From: an uncultured Eubacterium sp.
GTDB taxonomy: Bacteria; Bacillota; Clostridia; Lachnospirales; Lachnospiraceae
Assembly (NCBI GenBank): GCA_934316925.1
Contig: CAKREC010000026.1
Span: 1-30,281, forward strand
Length of the DNA stretch: 30,281 nucleotides
Reading direction: 5' to 3'
The translations under genes and the position numbers were made by a program. The notes below the pieces were generated by a model. The model was not told the origin of the DNA. It did no database searches and saw nothing but the letters and a program-made list of their open reading frames with translations. Positions within the stretch are counted from its first letter, which is position 1. Each line of letters opens with the position of its first letter. Below, one piece after another: positions 16,102 to 25,554 of this stretch.

Positions 16102-16967
16102 TTTGAAATCTCCTGAAGTTCGGAAGAATCTTTTAATTTTGTGATCACCAATACGGTTTCCAGCTGGTCAAAATTTACAACCGGTGTTACATGGGCTGTT
16201 TGTGTCAGGTTTGACGGATCCGTCGTAATGTCCTGAACGTATCCGATGGATAATCCCTGTAAAAATTTATCACTGATATGAGAGGTTACAATCTCCTCTC
16301 CTTCTTTGATCTTAGCGGTGTTGCTGATCATCTCTACATCGATATACCCGTTGTAGATGCTTTCCATGTTGCCCTTCACAATGCAAGTTTCCCCGGTTTC
16401 TTCAAACATGGCGCTTACCTTGCTTTTATCATCGATGATCGCCCGGACTTTAGCATAATGTTTTCCAGCCTCGGATACGATACCAACAAGACCGTTTCCG
16501 GCGATGACATTCATATCAACATCCACGCCATCATCTTTTCCTTTATCAATATAAAACACATTATACCAGTTGTTTCCGTCACGGCTGATGATCGTTGCCG
16601 CTACTTTCGGATAATCCGGATACTTTTTATCCAGTTTGTATAATTCGCGATAATTATCCAGTTCTGCATTCTCACTTGTCAGGATCTTGTTGCTGTAACT
16701 AAGAGAATCAATTTTTTCTTTCAGTTCTTTATTCTGCGCAAGCAGTGACTTCTTGGTCTGAAACAGATCAAATCCATTGGACAGGGATCGTCCTACCGAA
16801 TTGATCCCTTTTTGCATGGGTGCCACAACATTTCCCACGGTCGTTTTTACAGCTGCAAAACGATTGGAAAATTTAAAGGATAACAAGATCAAAAGTACAC
16901 AGAGTACAGTCAGGCACAGATATAATATTTTGGGATGGATCCAGCTTTTTTTTCTCCTATTAGACAT
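16098..16967 (-). CDS. mreC: Rod shape-determining protein MreC
   Basis: Single-pass membrane scaffold of the elongasome. The N-terminal transmembrane helix lies at about 12-30, and a coiled coil at about 70-105 (LLAQNKELKEKIDSLSYSN, ILTSENAELDNYRELYKL). Two β-rich domains follow (PKVAATIISRDGNNWYNVFYIDKGKDDGV, GLVGIVSEAGKHYAKVRAIID, YVQDITTDPSN). The 289-residue length is normal. The ATG at 16967 follows GGAGG by 8 bases. It lies 30 bases after mreB. Confidence 0.95.
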   Translation of the reverse strand: MSNRRKKSWIHPKILYLCLTVLCVLLILLSFKFSNRFAAVKTTVGNVVAPMQKGINSVGRSLSNGFDLFQTKKSLLAQNKELKEKIDSLSYSNKILTSENAELDNYRELYKLDKKYPDYPKVAATIISRDGNNWYNVFYIDKGKDDGVDVDMNVIAGNGLVGIVSEAGKHYAKVRAIIDDKSKVSAMFEETGETCIVKGNMESIYNGYIDVEMISNTAKIKEGEEIVTSHISDKFLQGLSIGYVQDITTDPSNLTQTAHVTPVVNFDQLETVLVITKLKDSSELQEISK

Positions 16968-16997
16968 ACATATGCCTCCGATTCTATATTCCTGTAA

Positions 16998-17987
16998 TTA
17001 AATAGTCAGTTTCGCAAGAGAAGGTTCCTCAATAATAGAACCAAGTCCCATGATAACCGTACTTTCCGGTTCTTCGCACAAATTCACTTTCAGTCCCAGC
17101 TGATCATATACAAAATTTCCAAGATCTTTAATGCGGCTGGAACCTCCTGTCAGATATACACCGGAACGATAGATATCTGCTGAAATCTCAGGTGGTGTGC
17201 GCTCTAAAATGATTTTTACAGAATCAACAATACTCTGGAACAATTCGCTCAGAGCATCATGAGCATCATTTCCTGTGATCGTGATCTCGCTTGGCAATCC
17301 GGTCACAAGATTTCGTCCGCAGATGTCAATGGATTCATCGTTGGCATAAGCGGAACCGATCGTCATCTTTACATGCTCAGCTGTTTTTTCGCCAATGACA
17401 AAATTGTAATCTTTTTTGATCTTGTTAATGATCGCTTCATCGAATTTGTTTCCTCCGATCGGGATCAACCGGCTCAATACAATACCGCCTAATGACAAGA
17501 CGGAAATCTCGGTTGTATTTGCACCGATGTCAACAACCAAAGTACCAATCGATTTTGTGATGTCCAGATTCATTCCCAACGCATCGGCAATCGGCTTTTC
17601 GACAACATGAATTTTTTTAGGCTTTAAGTTTGTATTGGAAATCAGATCAAAGTAAGCTCTTTTTTCAACTTCTGTAATATCCGTCGGAACGGCAATATAA
17701 TAATCAGCACCTTTCAGTTTGCGCTTACCATCAAGCTGCATGAAGAAATAATCGATCATAGCCTGCATATTTCCAATATCTGCGATCACACCGTTTTTGA
17801 CCGGATAGGAAACGGCGATGTTTGCAGGAGCTTTTTCATACATCTCATACGCTTCATTTCCAACTGCAAATGTGTGTTGTTTATTATAAATGGCAATTAC
17901 GCTTTTTTCGTGCAGGATAACGCCCTCGCCGTTTTTATAAAATTTAATGGAACTTGTACCAAAGTCGATACCGATCGCTTTACTCAT
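16998..17987 (-). CDS. mreB: Actin-like rod shape protein MreB
   Basis: Actin homologue that organises side-wall synthesis. The 329 residues carry the actin-fold ATPase motifs: phosphate 1 IGIDFGTSSIKFY near the start, phosphate 2 LVVDIGANTTEISVLSLGG and the adenosine motif YLTGGSSRIKDLGNFV. It could in principle be an Mbl/MreBH paralogue, but its place upstream of mreC and mreD supports MreB. The ATG at 17987 has an AAAGGAAA site. Confidence 0.94.
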   Translation of the reverse strand: MSKAIGIDFGTSSIKFYKNGEGVILHEKSVIAIYNKQHTFAVGNEAYEMYEKAPANIAVSYPVKNGVIADIGNMQAMIDYFFMQLDGKRKLKGADYYIAVPTDITEVEKRAYFDLISNTNLKPKKIHVVEKPIADALGMNLDITKSIGTLVVDIGANTTEISVLSLGGIVLSRLIPIGGNKFDEAIINKIKKDYNFVIGEKTAEHVKMTIGSAYANDESIDICGRNLVTGLPSEITITGNDAHDALSELFQSIVDSVKIILERTPPEISADIYRSGVYLTGGSSRIKDLGNFVYDQLGLKVNLCEEPESTVIMGLGSIIEEPSLAKLTI

Positions 17988-18011
17988 AATTTTTATTTCC
18001 TTTCTGCTTGT

Positions 18012-18710
18012 TTAAATATATCCTTGTTCTTTTAAACTGTAATACTGATTATCCCCAACGATGATGTGGTCGACCAGTGGAATACCTATCATATCAGCTG
18101 CTTTCTTCAGTTTCTGAGTCATCGCAAAGTCTTCTCTGGAAGGGGATGGATCACCGCTTGGATGATTGTGCAGCACAACAAAATGCGCTGCATCATGCTG
18201 CAACGCTTGTCTTAGAATTTCTCGAGGATTTGCAAACGATGAATTGATCGTTCCGGCAAAAACTGTTTTGTAGGATAATAATCCCCCCGCCGAATCCAAA
18301 TACGCTGCATATACATGCTCTGTTTCCAGGCATCTCATCTCCGCCATAAAGTAATCTGCAATCTCGCCCGGTTTGCGAAAACATACTTTCTTGGCCTTTG
18401 TTGTTCGAGAAAGACGCTTGGCTAACTCGACTACCGATAATAATTGAATTGCTTTTACAGGACCAATCCCTTGTAAAGAACAATAATCCTGTCTGGTAAG
18501 ATAAAACAACCCGGCAATCCCCTTATGTACCGGATGAAGCTTTAGAATTTCATTGGCCAGCTCATAGCTAGTTTTATCCCGGCTTCCGGTCTTTATAATG
18601 ATTGCCAGCAATTCCGCATCTGATAAATAGGGAGCACCGTGTTCCAGACATTTTTCATAAGGCATCTCCGAACAAGGCAGCTCTTTCATGGTGTTTTTTA
18701 CTTTAGACAT
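18012..18710 (-). CDS. radC: RadC/JAB-domain protein
   Basis: Member of the RadC family (UPF0758), a JAB1/MPN metalloprotease-like domain after a helix-hairpin-helix region; the biochemical role is unclear despite the historical DNA-repair name. The N-terminus shows MKELPCSEMPYEKCLEHGAPYLSDAELLAIIIKTG, with LQGIGPVKAIQLLSVVELAKR as the DNA-binding-like motif. The metal motif is HNHPSGDPSPSRED near residue 180. I set the start at the ATG at 18710 (MSKVKNTMKELP); a longer reading to 18785 adds atypical sequence, and no candidate has a strong ribosome binding site. It leads the mreBCD operon, a common arrangement in Firmicutes. Confidence 0.9.
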   Translation of the reverse strand: MSKVKNTMKELPCSEMPYEKCLEHGAPYLSDAELLAIIIKTGSRDKTSYELANEILKLHPVHKGIAGLFYLTRQDYCSLQGIGPVKAIQLLSVVELAKRLSRTTKAKKVCFRKPGEIADYFMAEMRCLETEHVYAAYLDSAGGLLSYKTVFAGTINSSFANPREILRQALQHDAAHFVVLHNHPSGDPSPSREDFAMTQKLKKAADMIGIPLVDHIIVGDNQYYSLKEQGYI

Positions 18711-18797
18711 AATGTATTTATCTATCAATATCCAAAACATAATTATTTTATCATATTTTACGAAAAATGTATACAGATAAACCAATATTTTTAGAAC

Positions 18798-18815
18798 CGT
18801 ATTCTTTAAAATACG
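18798..18815 (-). terminator. Weak hairpin after the ynbB-like gene
   Basis: A 6-base stem CGTATT/AATACG with a 6-base loop begins 8 bases beyond the stop of the PLP-enzyme gene. There is no T-run, so read-through into radC is likely. The region up to radC (18711-18797) is very A/T-rich and includes TATGATAAAAT on the − strand, a plausible −10 for the radC–mre–min operon, with no clear −35. Confidence 0.3.
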
Positions 18816-18822
18816 ACATCTT

Positions 18823-20124
18823 TTATGATAATTCTACAAGTTTTAGATCCAGCATATTCTGCAATGTTTTTAGAATACCCAGTTTGCCATGCTGCCATGT
18901 AACGCCACCCTGGAAAAAAGCACTATACGGTGGTTCGATCGGAGCATCTGCGCTGAGCTCGATGGAGGATCCCTGAATAAATGCACCGGCAGCCATAATT
19001 ACATCACTGTGATATCCCGGCATTGCATATGGCTCCGGAAGAACATAAGAATCTACCGGCGATGCCTGCTGGATTCCCTGACAAAATGCGATCACACGCT
19101 CCGGACTTTCAAAGGCAATCGCCTGGATAATATCAAAACGTGGCTCTGTTCCGTTTGGACTTGCGGTAAATCCAAAGTGTTCATACAGATTTGCTGCAAA
19201 AATCGACGATTTTAAAGCGCTCGCGACAACGGTCGGTGCCATAAACAACCCTTGATAAAAGGATGCGTTTACATTTAAGGATGCTCCGACCTCTTTTCCC
19301 AGTCCCGGCGCGGTCAAACGATACGCGCAGAGTTCTACCAGATCTTTTTTTCCGACAATATACCCCCCCAAAGGAGCCAGGCTGCCACCGAGATTCTTGA
19401 TCAGGGAGCCGACACACAGATCGGCACCAACATCAGTTGGCTCTATGGTTTCCACCAGTTCTCCGTAACAATTGTCAACCATGCAGATCACATCCGGTTT
19501 AATGCCTTTGATAAAAGAGATCAATTCCCCGATCTGCTCTACAGAAAAAGTTTTGCGAAGCGCATATCCTTTCGAACGCTGAATTGTGACTAACTTCGTT
19601 TTTTCATTGATCGCATTTTTGATCCCTTCATAGTCAAATTTGCTGTCTTCCAGCAAGTCGACCTGACGGTATGAAATGCCAAATTCCCTGAGAGAGCCTT
19701 TGGTCTTCGTACCTTCCATGCCGATGATCCCTTCCAGCGTATCATACGGTTTACCCACTGGGGAAAGCAACTCATCTCCCGGTCTTAAAATTCCTGCCAG
19801 AGCGATGGTAAGGGCATGGGTGCCGCATGTGATCTGGGAACGCACCAGAGCGTCTTCACAGTGAAAAATATCGGCATATACTTTTTCTAATGTATCTCGT
19901 CCGCTATCGTTATAGCCATACCCGGTACTGCCCCATAAATGACTTTCACTGACACGGTTTTTCTGCATTGCGTGAATGATCTTTAATTGATTGATCTCTG
20001 CGACTTCATCAATTGCATGAAATCGATCCTGTATTTTCCCTAACACCTGATCGCCAAGTGCGATCACTTCTTTACTAATACCAAATTTTTCGTACATATC
20101 GGATACGGTTATCTGATTATTCAT
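18823..20124 (-). CDS. ynbB: YnbB-like PLP enzyme (methionine gamma-lyase / 'aluminium resistance' family)
   Basis: A 433-residue fold-type I PLP enzyme of the Met_gamma_lyase (PF06838) group, annotated variously as aluminium-resistance or methionine gamma-lyase family protein; the natural reaction is not established. Landmarks are SESHLWGSTGYGYNDSGRD, RSQITCGTHALTIALAGILRPGD, CMVDNCYGELVE (Asp near the cofactor) and VGSLIKNLGG, whose Lys should bind PLP. Its ATG lies inside the end of miaA (8-base overlap), implying translational coupling. The miaA–ynbB pairing recalls the hfq/miaA–ynbA–ynbB neighbourhood of Bacillus. Confidence 0.88.
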   Translation of the reverse strand: MNNQITVSDMYEKFGISKEVIALGDQVLGKIQDRFHAIDEVAEINQLKIIHAMQKNRVSESHLWGSTGYGYNDSGRDTLEKVYADIFHCEDALVRSQITCGTHALTIALAGILRPGDELLSPVGKPYDTLEGIIGMEGTKTKGSLREFGISYRQVDLLEDSKFDYEGIKNAINEKTKLVTIQRSKGYALRKTFSVEQIGELISFIKGIKPDVICMVDNCYGELVETIEPTDVGADLCVGSLIKNLGGSLAPLGGYIVGKKDLVELCAYRLTAPGLGKEVGASLNVNASFYQGLFMAPTVVASALKSSIFAANLYEHFGFTASPNGTEPRFDIIQAIAFESPERVIAFCQGIQQASPVDSYVLPEPYAMPGYHSDVIMAAGAFIQGSSIELSADAPIEPPYSAFFQGGVTWQHGKLGILKTLQNMLDLKLVELS

Positions 20125-21079
20125 GTTCCATAACTCCTTTATTTTCTGCCAGGTGGATCAAATGATCCACTAAATCTTCCGTCGTCTGAAATAATGATCG
20201 ATCGATCATGTCTACATCTTTTTCACGGCGAAACCAGGTCATTTGTCTTTTGGCAAAATGTCTTGTATTTTTCTTTAATTCTTCAATTGCATGATCCAGA
20301 GATCTATGCTCTGTGATAACAGGAACCAGTTCTTTATAACCAATTCCCTGCATCGAAACAAGGGACGGGCTATATCCCATACGAAGCAGATTTTCAACTT
20401 CCTTTAAAAGGCCCTGTTTCATCATCTCATCCACCCGTTTATCAATCCGGTCATATAAAATTGACCGGTCCATATATAGAACGGCATACAGATAGTTGTA
20501 GGGTGAAGTACGCTCTTGTTGTTCTTCATTATGTGTGGAGAACCGATTACCGGTATCGTTATAATATTCCAATGCCCGGATCACCCGTTTGACGTTGTTC
20601 GGATGAATATTCCCGGCAGATACCGGATCAATAGCTGCCAGTTTATTGTGTAGTTTTATTTTGCCTTCCGGTTTTTTTGCTTCTTCTTCCAGATGATTCC
20701 GATAAGAGGAATCTGTCTTTTGTTGTGTAAATTCAACATCTTTCAAAATCGCCTGAATGTAAAATCCGGTTCCTCCAACAAGGATCGGAAGTTTACCACG
20801 GCTTTGTATATCTTCAATAATTCGTTTTACACGTTTCTGAAATTCAAAAACATTAAACTCTTCATCCGGTTCTAAAATATCGATCATATGATGAGGAACC
20901 CCCTGCATTTCCGATTCGGTGATCTTCGCCGTACCAATATCCATTTTACGGTAAACCTGCATGGAATCTGCAGATATGATCTCGCCCTGACAGCGTTTAG
21001 CCAATTGAACCGAAGCTTCTGTTTTCCCCACAGCAGTTGGCCCGGTCAGTACTAAAATTGAATTTTTCAATGACATCAT
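20117..21079 (-). CDS. miaA: tRNA dimethylallyltransferase
   Basis: Adds a dimethylallyl group to A37 of tRNAs reading UNN codons. The P-loop GPTAVGKTEAS lies at residues 13-23, followed by EIISADSMQVYRKMDIGTAK and VPHHMIDILEP, the diphosphate/tRNA-binding blocks. ILVGGTGFYIQAIL and KRQMTWFRRE near the end are also diagnostic. The 320-residue length is standard. It begins 6 bases after mutL. The start is ambiguous: two adjacent ATGs at 21079 and 21076 lie immediately behind AAAAGG, while a TTG two codons later has better spacing; this changes the N-terminus by only a few residues. Confidence 0.95.
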   Translation of the reverse strand: MMSLKNSILVLTGPTAVGKTEASVQLAKRCQGEIISADSMQVYRKMDIGTAKITESEMQGVPHHMIDILEPDEEFNVFEFQKRVKRIIEDIQSRGKLPILVGGTGFYIQAILKDVEFTQQKTDSSYRNHLEEEAKKPEGKIKLHNKLAAIDPVSAGNIHPNNVKRVIRALEYYNDTGNRFSTHNEEQQERTSPYNYLYAVLYMDRSILYDRIDKRVDEMMKQGLLKEVENLLRMGYSPSLVSMQGIGYKELVPVITEHRSLDHAIEELKKNTRHFAKRQMTWFRREKDVDMIDRSLFQTTEDLVDHLIHLAENKGVMEHE

Positions 21080-21085
21080 CCTTTT

Positions 21086-22906
21086 TTATACGATTCGTTT
21101 GAACTTTTTCTCAAATTCCTGTTTGGTCATCGTGATGGTTGTTGGTCTGCCATGCGGACAATGGTACGGCTGGTCCAATTGCAGCATTTGTTCGATCAGC
21201 GATTTCGCCTCCGAAAAAGACATCGTATGATTTCCTTTTACCGCAGCTTTGCATGCCATGGTTGCACAATGATCCAGGACATAATCCGGTTGTGCTGATT
21301 TTTCGTTTATCATAAGATTATCTAAAAGTTCCAGAAATAATTCTTTATATTGGAGATTCAAAAAGTCTGCAGGAATTGCAGATATAATATATTCCTTGTC
21401 GCCAAACGGTTCGATCCGAAAGCCCATGTATTCAAAGGTTTCCTGGTATCGTTCAAGAATCTGCATTTCCTTGCCAGATAAAGTGACCACCACAGGAGAA
21501 AGAAGTGACTGAGAAATTCCCTCTTTCTCTTTTAAGTGTTTCATGATCTTTTCATAAAGCACCTTCTCATGAGCAGCATGCTGGTCAATGATCAACAACT
21601 GATTTTCATATTCGATCATCCAGTATGTATCAAATACCTGCCCGATAATCCGGAATTGTGGAACATCTTCCTGGATCAGCTGCTCTTCTACCAGATTTTT
21701 CTGAATAAAAACTTTCTCATTCTTCTGTGGAAACCAGGTAGATTCCCGCACAAAGTTTCCGGCAGACATATCCGGAGATGACACAGGATATGCCGGAGTC
21801 GGCGGCGCCACGGGACTGGTCTGCTCTCTTTTTGCCTCAAAAGGTTCAATGTGTGTGCTGGTAACTGCCGGTTTTGTCATTACCGGTTTATTGTTATGTT
21901 CCAATGAAACTTCCGGGATCAGAGTTGCCTGCTCGAGACAGTTTCTGACGCTATGTAAAAACATCTCATAAACATCCTGCTGATTCGTAAAACGCACTTC
22001 CATTTTGGTCGGATGAACATTGACATCAATGCAGTCACTTGGTATTGTCATATTCAGCACCACAAAGGGATGGCGATGGCTCATCAGATAAGGCTTATAT
22101 GCTTCCTCGATCGCCTGTATGATGATCGGACTTTTAATATAGCGTCCATTCACAAAATACAGCATATACATACGATTGGCTCTTGAAAATTCGGGTTTTC
22201 CTATGTAGCCGGATAAGGTCATGTCGTGTTCCTCGTAAGAAACCGGCATGATATTTTTTGCCACATCCGAGCCGAAGTTGTAGAAAATATTCGTTTTTAA
22301 ATTTTCGTCTCCGGATGTCTGGATCTTATTTTTGCCGTCGGCAATAAATGTAAAGCGGATTTCCGGGTGTGCCAGAGAGTATTTTTGCACCAGATCGTAA
22401 ATATAGTTTCCCTCCGTTGTTTTTGATTTCAGGAATTTTCGTCTGGCAGGAACATTATAAAAAAGATTCCGCATAATAAATGTGGTGCCACTCGGACACC
22501 CCACTTCTGTTTTCCCTTTTTCAATTCCACCATCAATTTCATAACGGACACCGGTAATGTCTTCTTCCTGTTTTGTGATGACTTCGACCGAAGATACGGC
22601 CGCTATACTGGCCAATGCCTCGCCACGAAAACCAAGACTGGTTACCGTAAGGAGATCTTCGGTTGATTTGATCTTACTTGTGGCATGACGAAGAAATGCA
22701 GTTGATATTTCTTTTGCAGGAATACCAACTCCATTGTCCGTTACACGAATAAAGGAAATACCGCCTTCTTTTATTTCGATGGTGATCGAACTTGCCTTTG
22801 CATCAATGGCATTTTCTACCAATTCTTTTACCACTGCACATGGCCGTTCGATCACTTCGCCGGCAGCAATCTTGTTGATCGTTGCCGAATCCAAAACATT
22901 TATCAT
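21086..22906 (-). CDS. mutL: DNA mismatch repair endonuclease MutL
   Basis: Couples MutS mismatch recognition to strand incision. The GHKL ATPase motifs are ELVENAIDAKA, RVTDNGVGIP and TSLGFRGEALASI. The C-terminal endonuclease metal motif DQHAAHEKVLYEKI begins near residue 440, with ACKAAVKGN and CPHGRPTTI completing the site, as in organisms that lack MutH. The start is set at the ATG at 22906 (MINVLDSATINKIAAGEVIERP), which shares an A with the mutS stop (TAATG) and has AAGGAG upstream; an upstream in-frame ATG at 22936 lies within mutS. The result is 606 residues. Confidence 0.96.
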   Translation of the reverse strand: MINVLDSATINKIAAGEVIERPCAVVKELVENAIDAKASSITIEIKEGGISFIRVTDNGVGIPAKEISTAFLRHATSKIKSTEDLLTVTSLGFRGEALASIAAVSSVEVITKQEEDITGVRYEIDGGIEKGKTEVGCPSGTTFIMRNLFYNVPARRKFLKSKTTEGNYIYDLVQKYSLAHPEIRFTFIADGKNKIQTSGDENLKTNIFYNFGSDVAKNIMPVSYEEHDMTLSGYIGKPEFSRANRMYMLYFVNGRYIKSPIIIQAIEEAYKPYLMSHRHPFVVLNMTIPSDCIDVNVHPTKMEVRFTNQQDVYEMFLHSVRNCLEQATLIPEVSLEHNNKPVMTKPAVTSTHIEPFEAKREQTSPVAPPTPAYPVSSPDMSAGNFVRESTWFPQKNEKVFIQKNLVEEQLIQEDVPQFRIIGQVFDTYWMIEYENQLLIIDQHAAHEKVLYEKIMKHLKEKEGISQSLLSPVVVTLSGKEMQILERYQETFEYMGFRIEPFGDKEYIISAIPADFLNLQYKELFLELLDNLMINEKSAQPDYVLDHCATMACKAAVKGNHTMSFSEAKSLIEQMLQLDQPYHCPHGRPTTITMTKQEFEKKFKRIV

Positions 22907-25530
22907 TACCATTTCTCCTTCAACTGATTTTGCCATTTATACACAAGATTCATGGCATCCATAGGAGTGACATTAGACAGATTGATGTCGCGTAACTCAA
23001 ACAAAATATTATCTGTCTGTGGTTCTCCCATAGTATCAAAAATGGATAGCTGTGTCATCTCTTTGTTGCCTTCTGACTTAACATCCGTCAGACCGGATGG
23101 TGTTTCACTGTTCTTTTCCAGATAGGCAGCGATTTCTTTGGCGCGTTCAAGTACTTCTCCCGGTACACCTGCTAATTTTGCAACCTGGATTCCATAACTC
23201 CGATCTGCGCCGCCTTTTACAATTTTACGCAAAAATACAATGTCATCCCCATCTTCTTTTACGGCAATGCAATAATTTTGTACGCCTTCCAGCTTGCCTT
23301 CTAATTCGGTCAATTCGTGATAATGGGTAGCAAACAATGTTTTTGCGCCAATTTTTTTCTTGTCAACAATATGCTCCACAACAGACCATGCGATGCTAAG
23401 GCCATCGAACGTACTGGTTCCTCGTCCGATCTCATCCAGAATAATAAGACTGTTTTTGGTTGCATTATGTAAAATATTGGCAACTTCGTTCATTTCGACC
23501 ATAAAGGTACTCTGTCCGCTCGCCAGATCATCGGAAGCACCAACACGGGTGAAAATACGATCCACAATCGATATATCCGCCTCGGTTGCCGGCACAAAGC
23601 TTCCGATCTGTGCCATAAGAACGATCAAAGCAGTCTGTCTCATGTAAGTGGATTTGCCGGCCATGTTCGGACCGGTAATTATAACAAGCCGATGACTGTC
23701 TTCATCCAGATAGGTGTCATTGGCAATAAACATCTGGTTTTCTATGATATTTTCAATTACCGGATGGCGTCCTTCTTTGATGTGGATCTCGCCTTTATGA
23801 TTGATCCGGGGCCTTACATAATGGTTGTGTTCGGCAACATACGCCAGCGAACAGATCATATCGATCGAAGCGATAATGGATGCGGTGTTTTGTACTCGCT
23901 CAATCTGTCCAAAAATCTTATCCCGCAATTCACAAAACACGACATATTCAAGATTGAAAAGACGATCTTCTGCACCAAGAATAACGTCTTCCATTTCTTT
24001 CAACTCCGGCGTTGTATAGCGCTCCGCATTGGTCAATGTCTGTTTTCTGGTCCATGTATCAGGTACCAGATCAATATAGGATTTGGTAACTTCAAGATAA
24101 TAGCCAAATACTTTGTTGTATTTGATCCTGAGATTTTTGATGCCTGTCTGTTCCCGTTCTTTTTCTTCTAAATTGGCAAGCCAGTCTTTTCCTTCTGTCT
24201 TCGCTTTTCGCAGGCGGTCAATCTCTTCATTGTAACCGTTTTTGATAATTCCGCCTTCACGCAGTGAAATCGGCGGTTCTTCCTGTATCGCGCAATGGAT
24301 CCATTCATAGATGTCTTCCAGTGGATCAAACTGAGAAAAGTATTCCCGGAAAAGTGGGCTGTGAAAACTTTCACATAATAAGCGGATATGCGGCAGCATG
24401 GACAGGGAAGATTCCAGCGCGATCATATCCCGTGGATTTACGGTCCGGTAGCTGATCTTGCTCAGCAATCGTTCCAGGTCATAAACCGGATTTAAATATT
24501 CACGGATTTCCTCACGGGTAATGATATTGTCATTCAGTTCTTCAATCGCATCATATCGTTGTAAAATGCTGTTTTCCTCGACGATCGGCTGCTCGATCGA
24601 ACTTCTGAGTTTTCTGGCGCCCATCGCTGTTTTTGTTTTGTCAAGCACCCAAAGAAGAGACCCCTTTTTTTGTTTTTCACGCAAAGTCTCTACGAGTTCA
24701 AGGTTTCGTCTTGTATTGCGGTCCAATAACATATATTTTCCAACATGATAAGGTTTCAGCTGGGAAATATGAGCCAGTGAGCATTTCTGGGTTTCTTCCA
24801 GATATTGCATTACGCAGCCGGCAGCTACCATCCCGATCGTGTAATCACTGAGTCCCAATGCGTCCAGGCTGTTTACCTCAAAATGCTGGCATAGACATTT
24901 TTTACAGATATCTTTTTCAAAATATCGTGGGTCTAAGGCCGAAATCGCTATATTTAACCGGTCGGACAGGTCAGCCATATCCGCACCGGAAATATAAAAT
25001 GCGTCATTGCAGATGATCTCTGCCGGCATAAATTTGTTGATCTCATCAAGCAGTTTACTCAATTCATCGACTTCTGTAAGTAAATATTCACCAGTCGTAA
25101 CATCGACTACAGAAATGCCAAAACTGCCCTCAATAAAAACAATTCCCATCAGATAATTGTTTTTGGTCTCATCTAAAGAGCCTGTAAAACAATTGGTGCC
25201 CGGAGTAACAATTCTTGTGACTTCACGTTTTACGAGTCCTTTGGCTTCTTTCGGGTCTTCCACCTGTTCGCAGATCGCGACTTTATAGCCCTTTTCTACT
25301 AATCGATTGATATATCCCTCCGCAGAATGAAAGGGGACACCACACATGGGTGCCCGCTCTTTCAGTCCACAGCTTTTTCCCGTCAGGGTGATCTCCAGCT
25401 CTTTGGAAGCGCACAGTGCGTCCTCAAAAAACATTTCATAGAAATCACCTAAACGATAAAATAAGATGCAGTCTTTATATTGATTTTTTGTTTCTACATA
25501 TTGTTGCATCATAGGAGTTAATTGTTCCAT
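22906..25530 (-). CDS. mutS: DNA mismatch repair protein MutS
   Basis: Mismatch-recognition ATPase of 874 residues. The mismatch-contacting Phe-x-Glu is Phe30-Tyr-Glu32 in LGDFYEMF. Connector, lever and clamp domains occupy the middle. The ABC-type ATPase has Walker A GPNMAGKSTYMRQ near residue 620, the STFMVEMNEVANIL signature region, Walker B LIILDEIGRGTSTFDG and LFATHYHELTELE. The C-terminus carries a short tail after the ATPase domain. The ATG at 25530 follows GAGGAG by 8 bases. It lies 24 bases after the SH3-domain gene. Confidence 0.97.
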   Translation of the reverse strand: MEQLTPMMQQYVETKNQYKDCILFYRLGDFYEMFFEDALCASKELEITLTGKSCGLKERAPMCGVPFHSAEGYINRLVEKGYKVAICEQVEDPKEAKGLVKREVTRIVTPGTNCFTGSLDETKNNYLMGIVFIEGSFGISVVDVTTGEYLLTEVDELSKLLDEINKFMPAEIICNDAFYISGADMADLSDRLNIAISALDPRYFEKDICKKCLCQHFEVNSLDALGLSDYTIGMVAAGCVMQYLEETQKCSLAHISQLKPYHVGKYMLLDRNTRRNLELVETLREKQKKGSLLWVLDKTKTAMGARKLRSSIEQPIVEENSILQRYDAIEELNDNIITREEIREYLNPVYDLERLLSKISYRTVNPRDMIALESSLSMLPHIRLLCESFHSPLFREYFSQFDPLEDIYEWIHCAIQEEPPISLREGGIIKNGYNEEIDRLRKAKTEGKDWLANLEEKEREQTGIKNLRIKYNKVFGYYLEVTKSYIDLVPDTWTRKQTLTNAERYTTPELKEMEDVILGAEDRLFNLEYVVFCELRDKIFGQIERVQNTASIIASIDMICSLAYVAEHNHYVRPRINHKGEIHIKEGRHPVIENIIENQMFIANDTYLDEDSHRLVIITGPNMAGKSTYMRQTALIVLMAQIGSFVPATEADISIVDRIFTRVGASDDLASGQSTFMVEMNEVANILHNATKNSLIILDEIGRGTSTFDGLSIAWSVVEHIVDKKKIGAKTLFATHYHELTELEGKLEGVQNYCIAVKEDGDDIVFLRKIVKGGADRSYGIQVAKLAGVPGEVLERAKEIAAYLEKNSETPSGLTDVKSEGNKEMTQLSIFDTMGEPQTDNILFELRDINLSNVTPMDAMNLVYKWQNQLKEKW

Positions 25531-25554
25531 GATAGAATCTCCTCTGATCTGTAA

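Noticed and set aside
23692..24171. 159-codon open frame on + opposite mutS
   Set aside because: Lies wholly antisense to a well-conserved region of mutS, with no plausible start signal or family resemblance.
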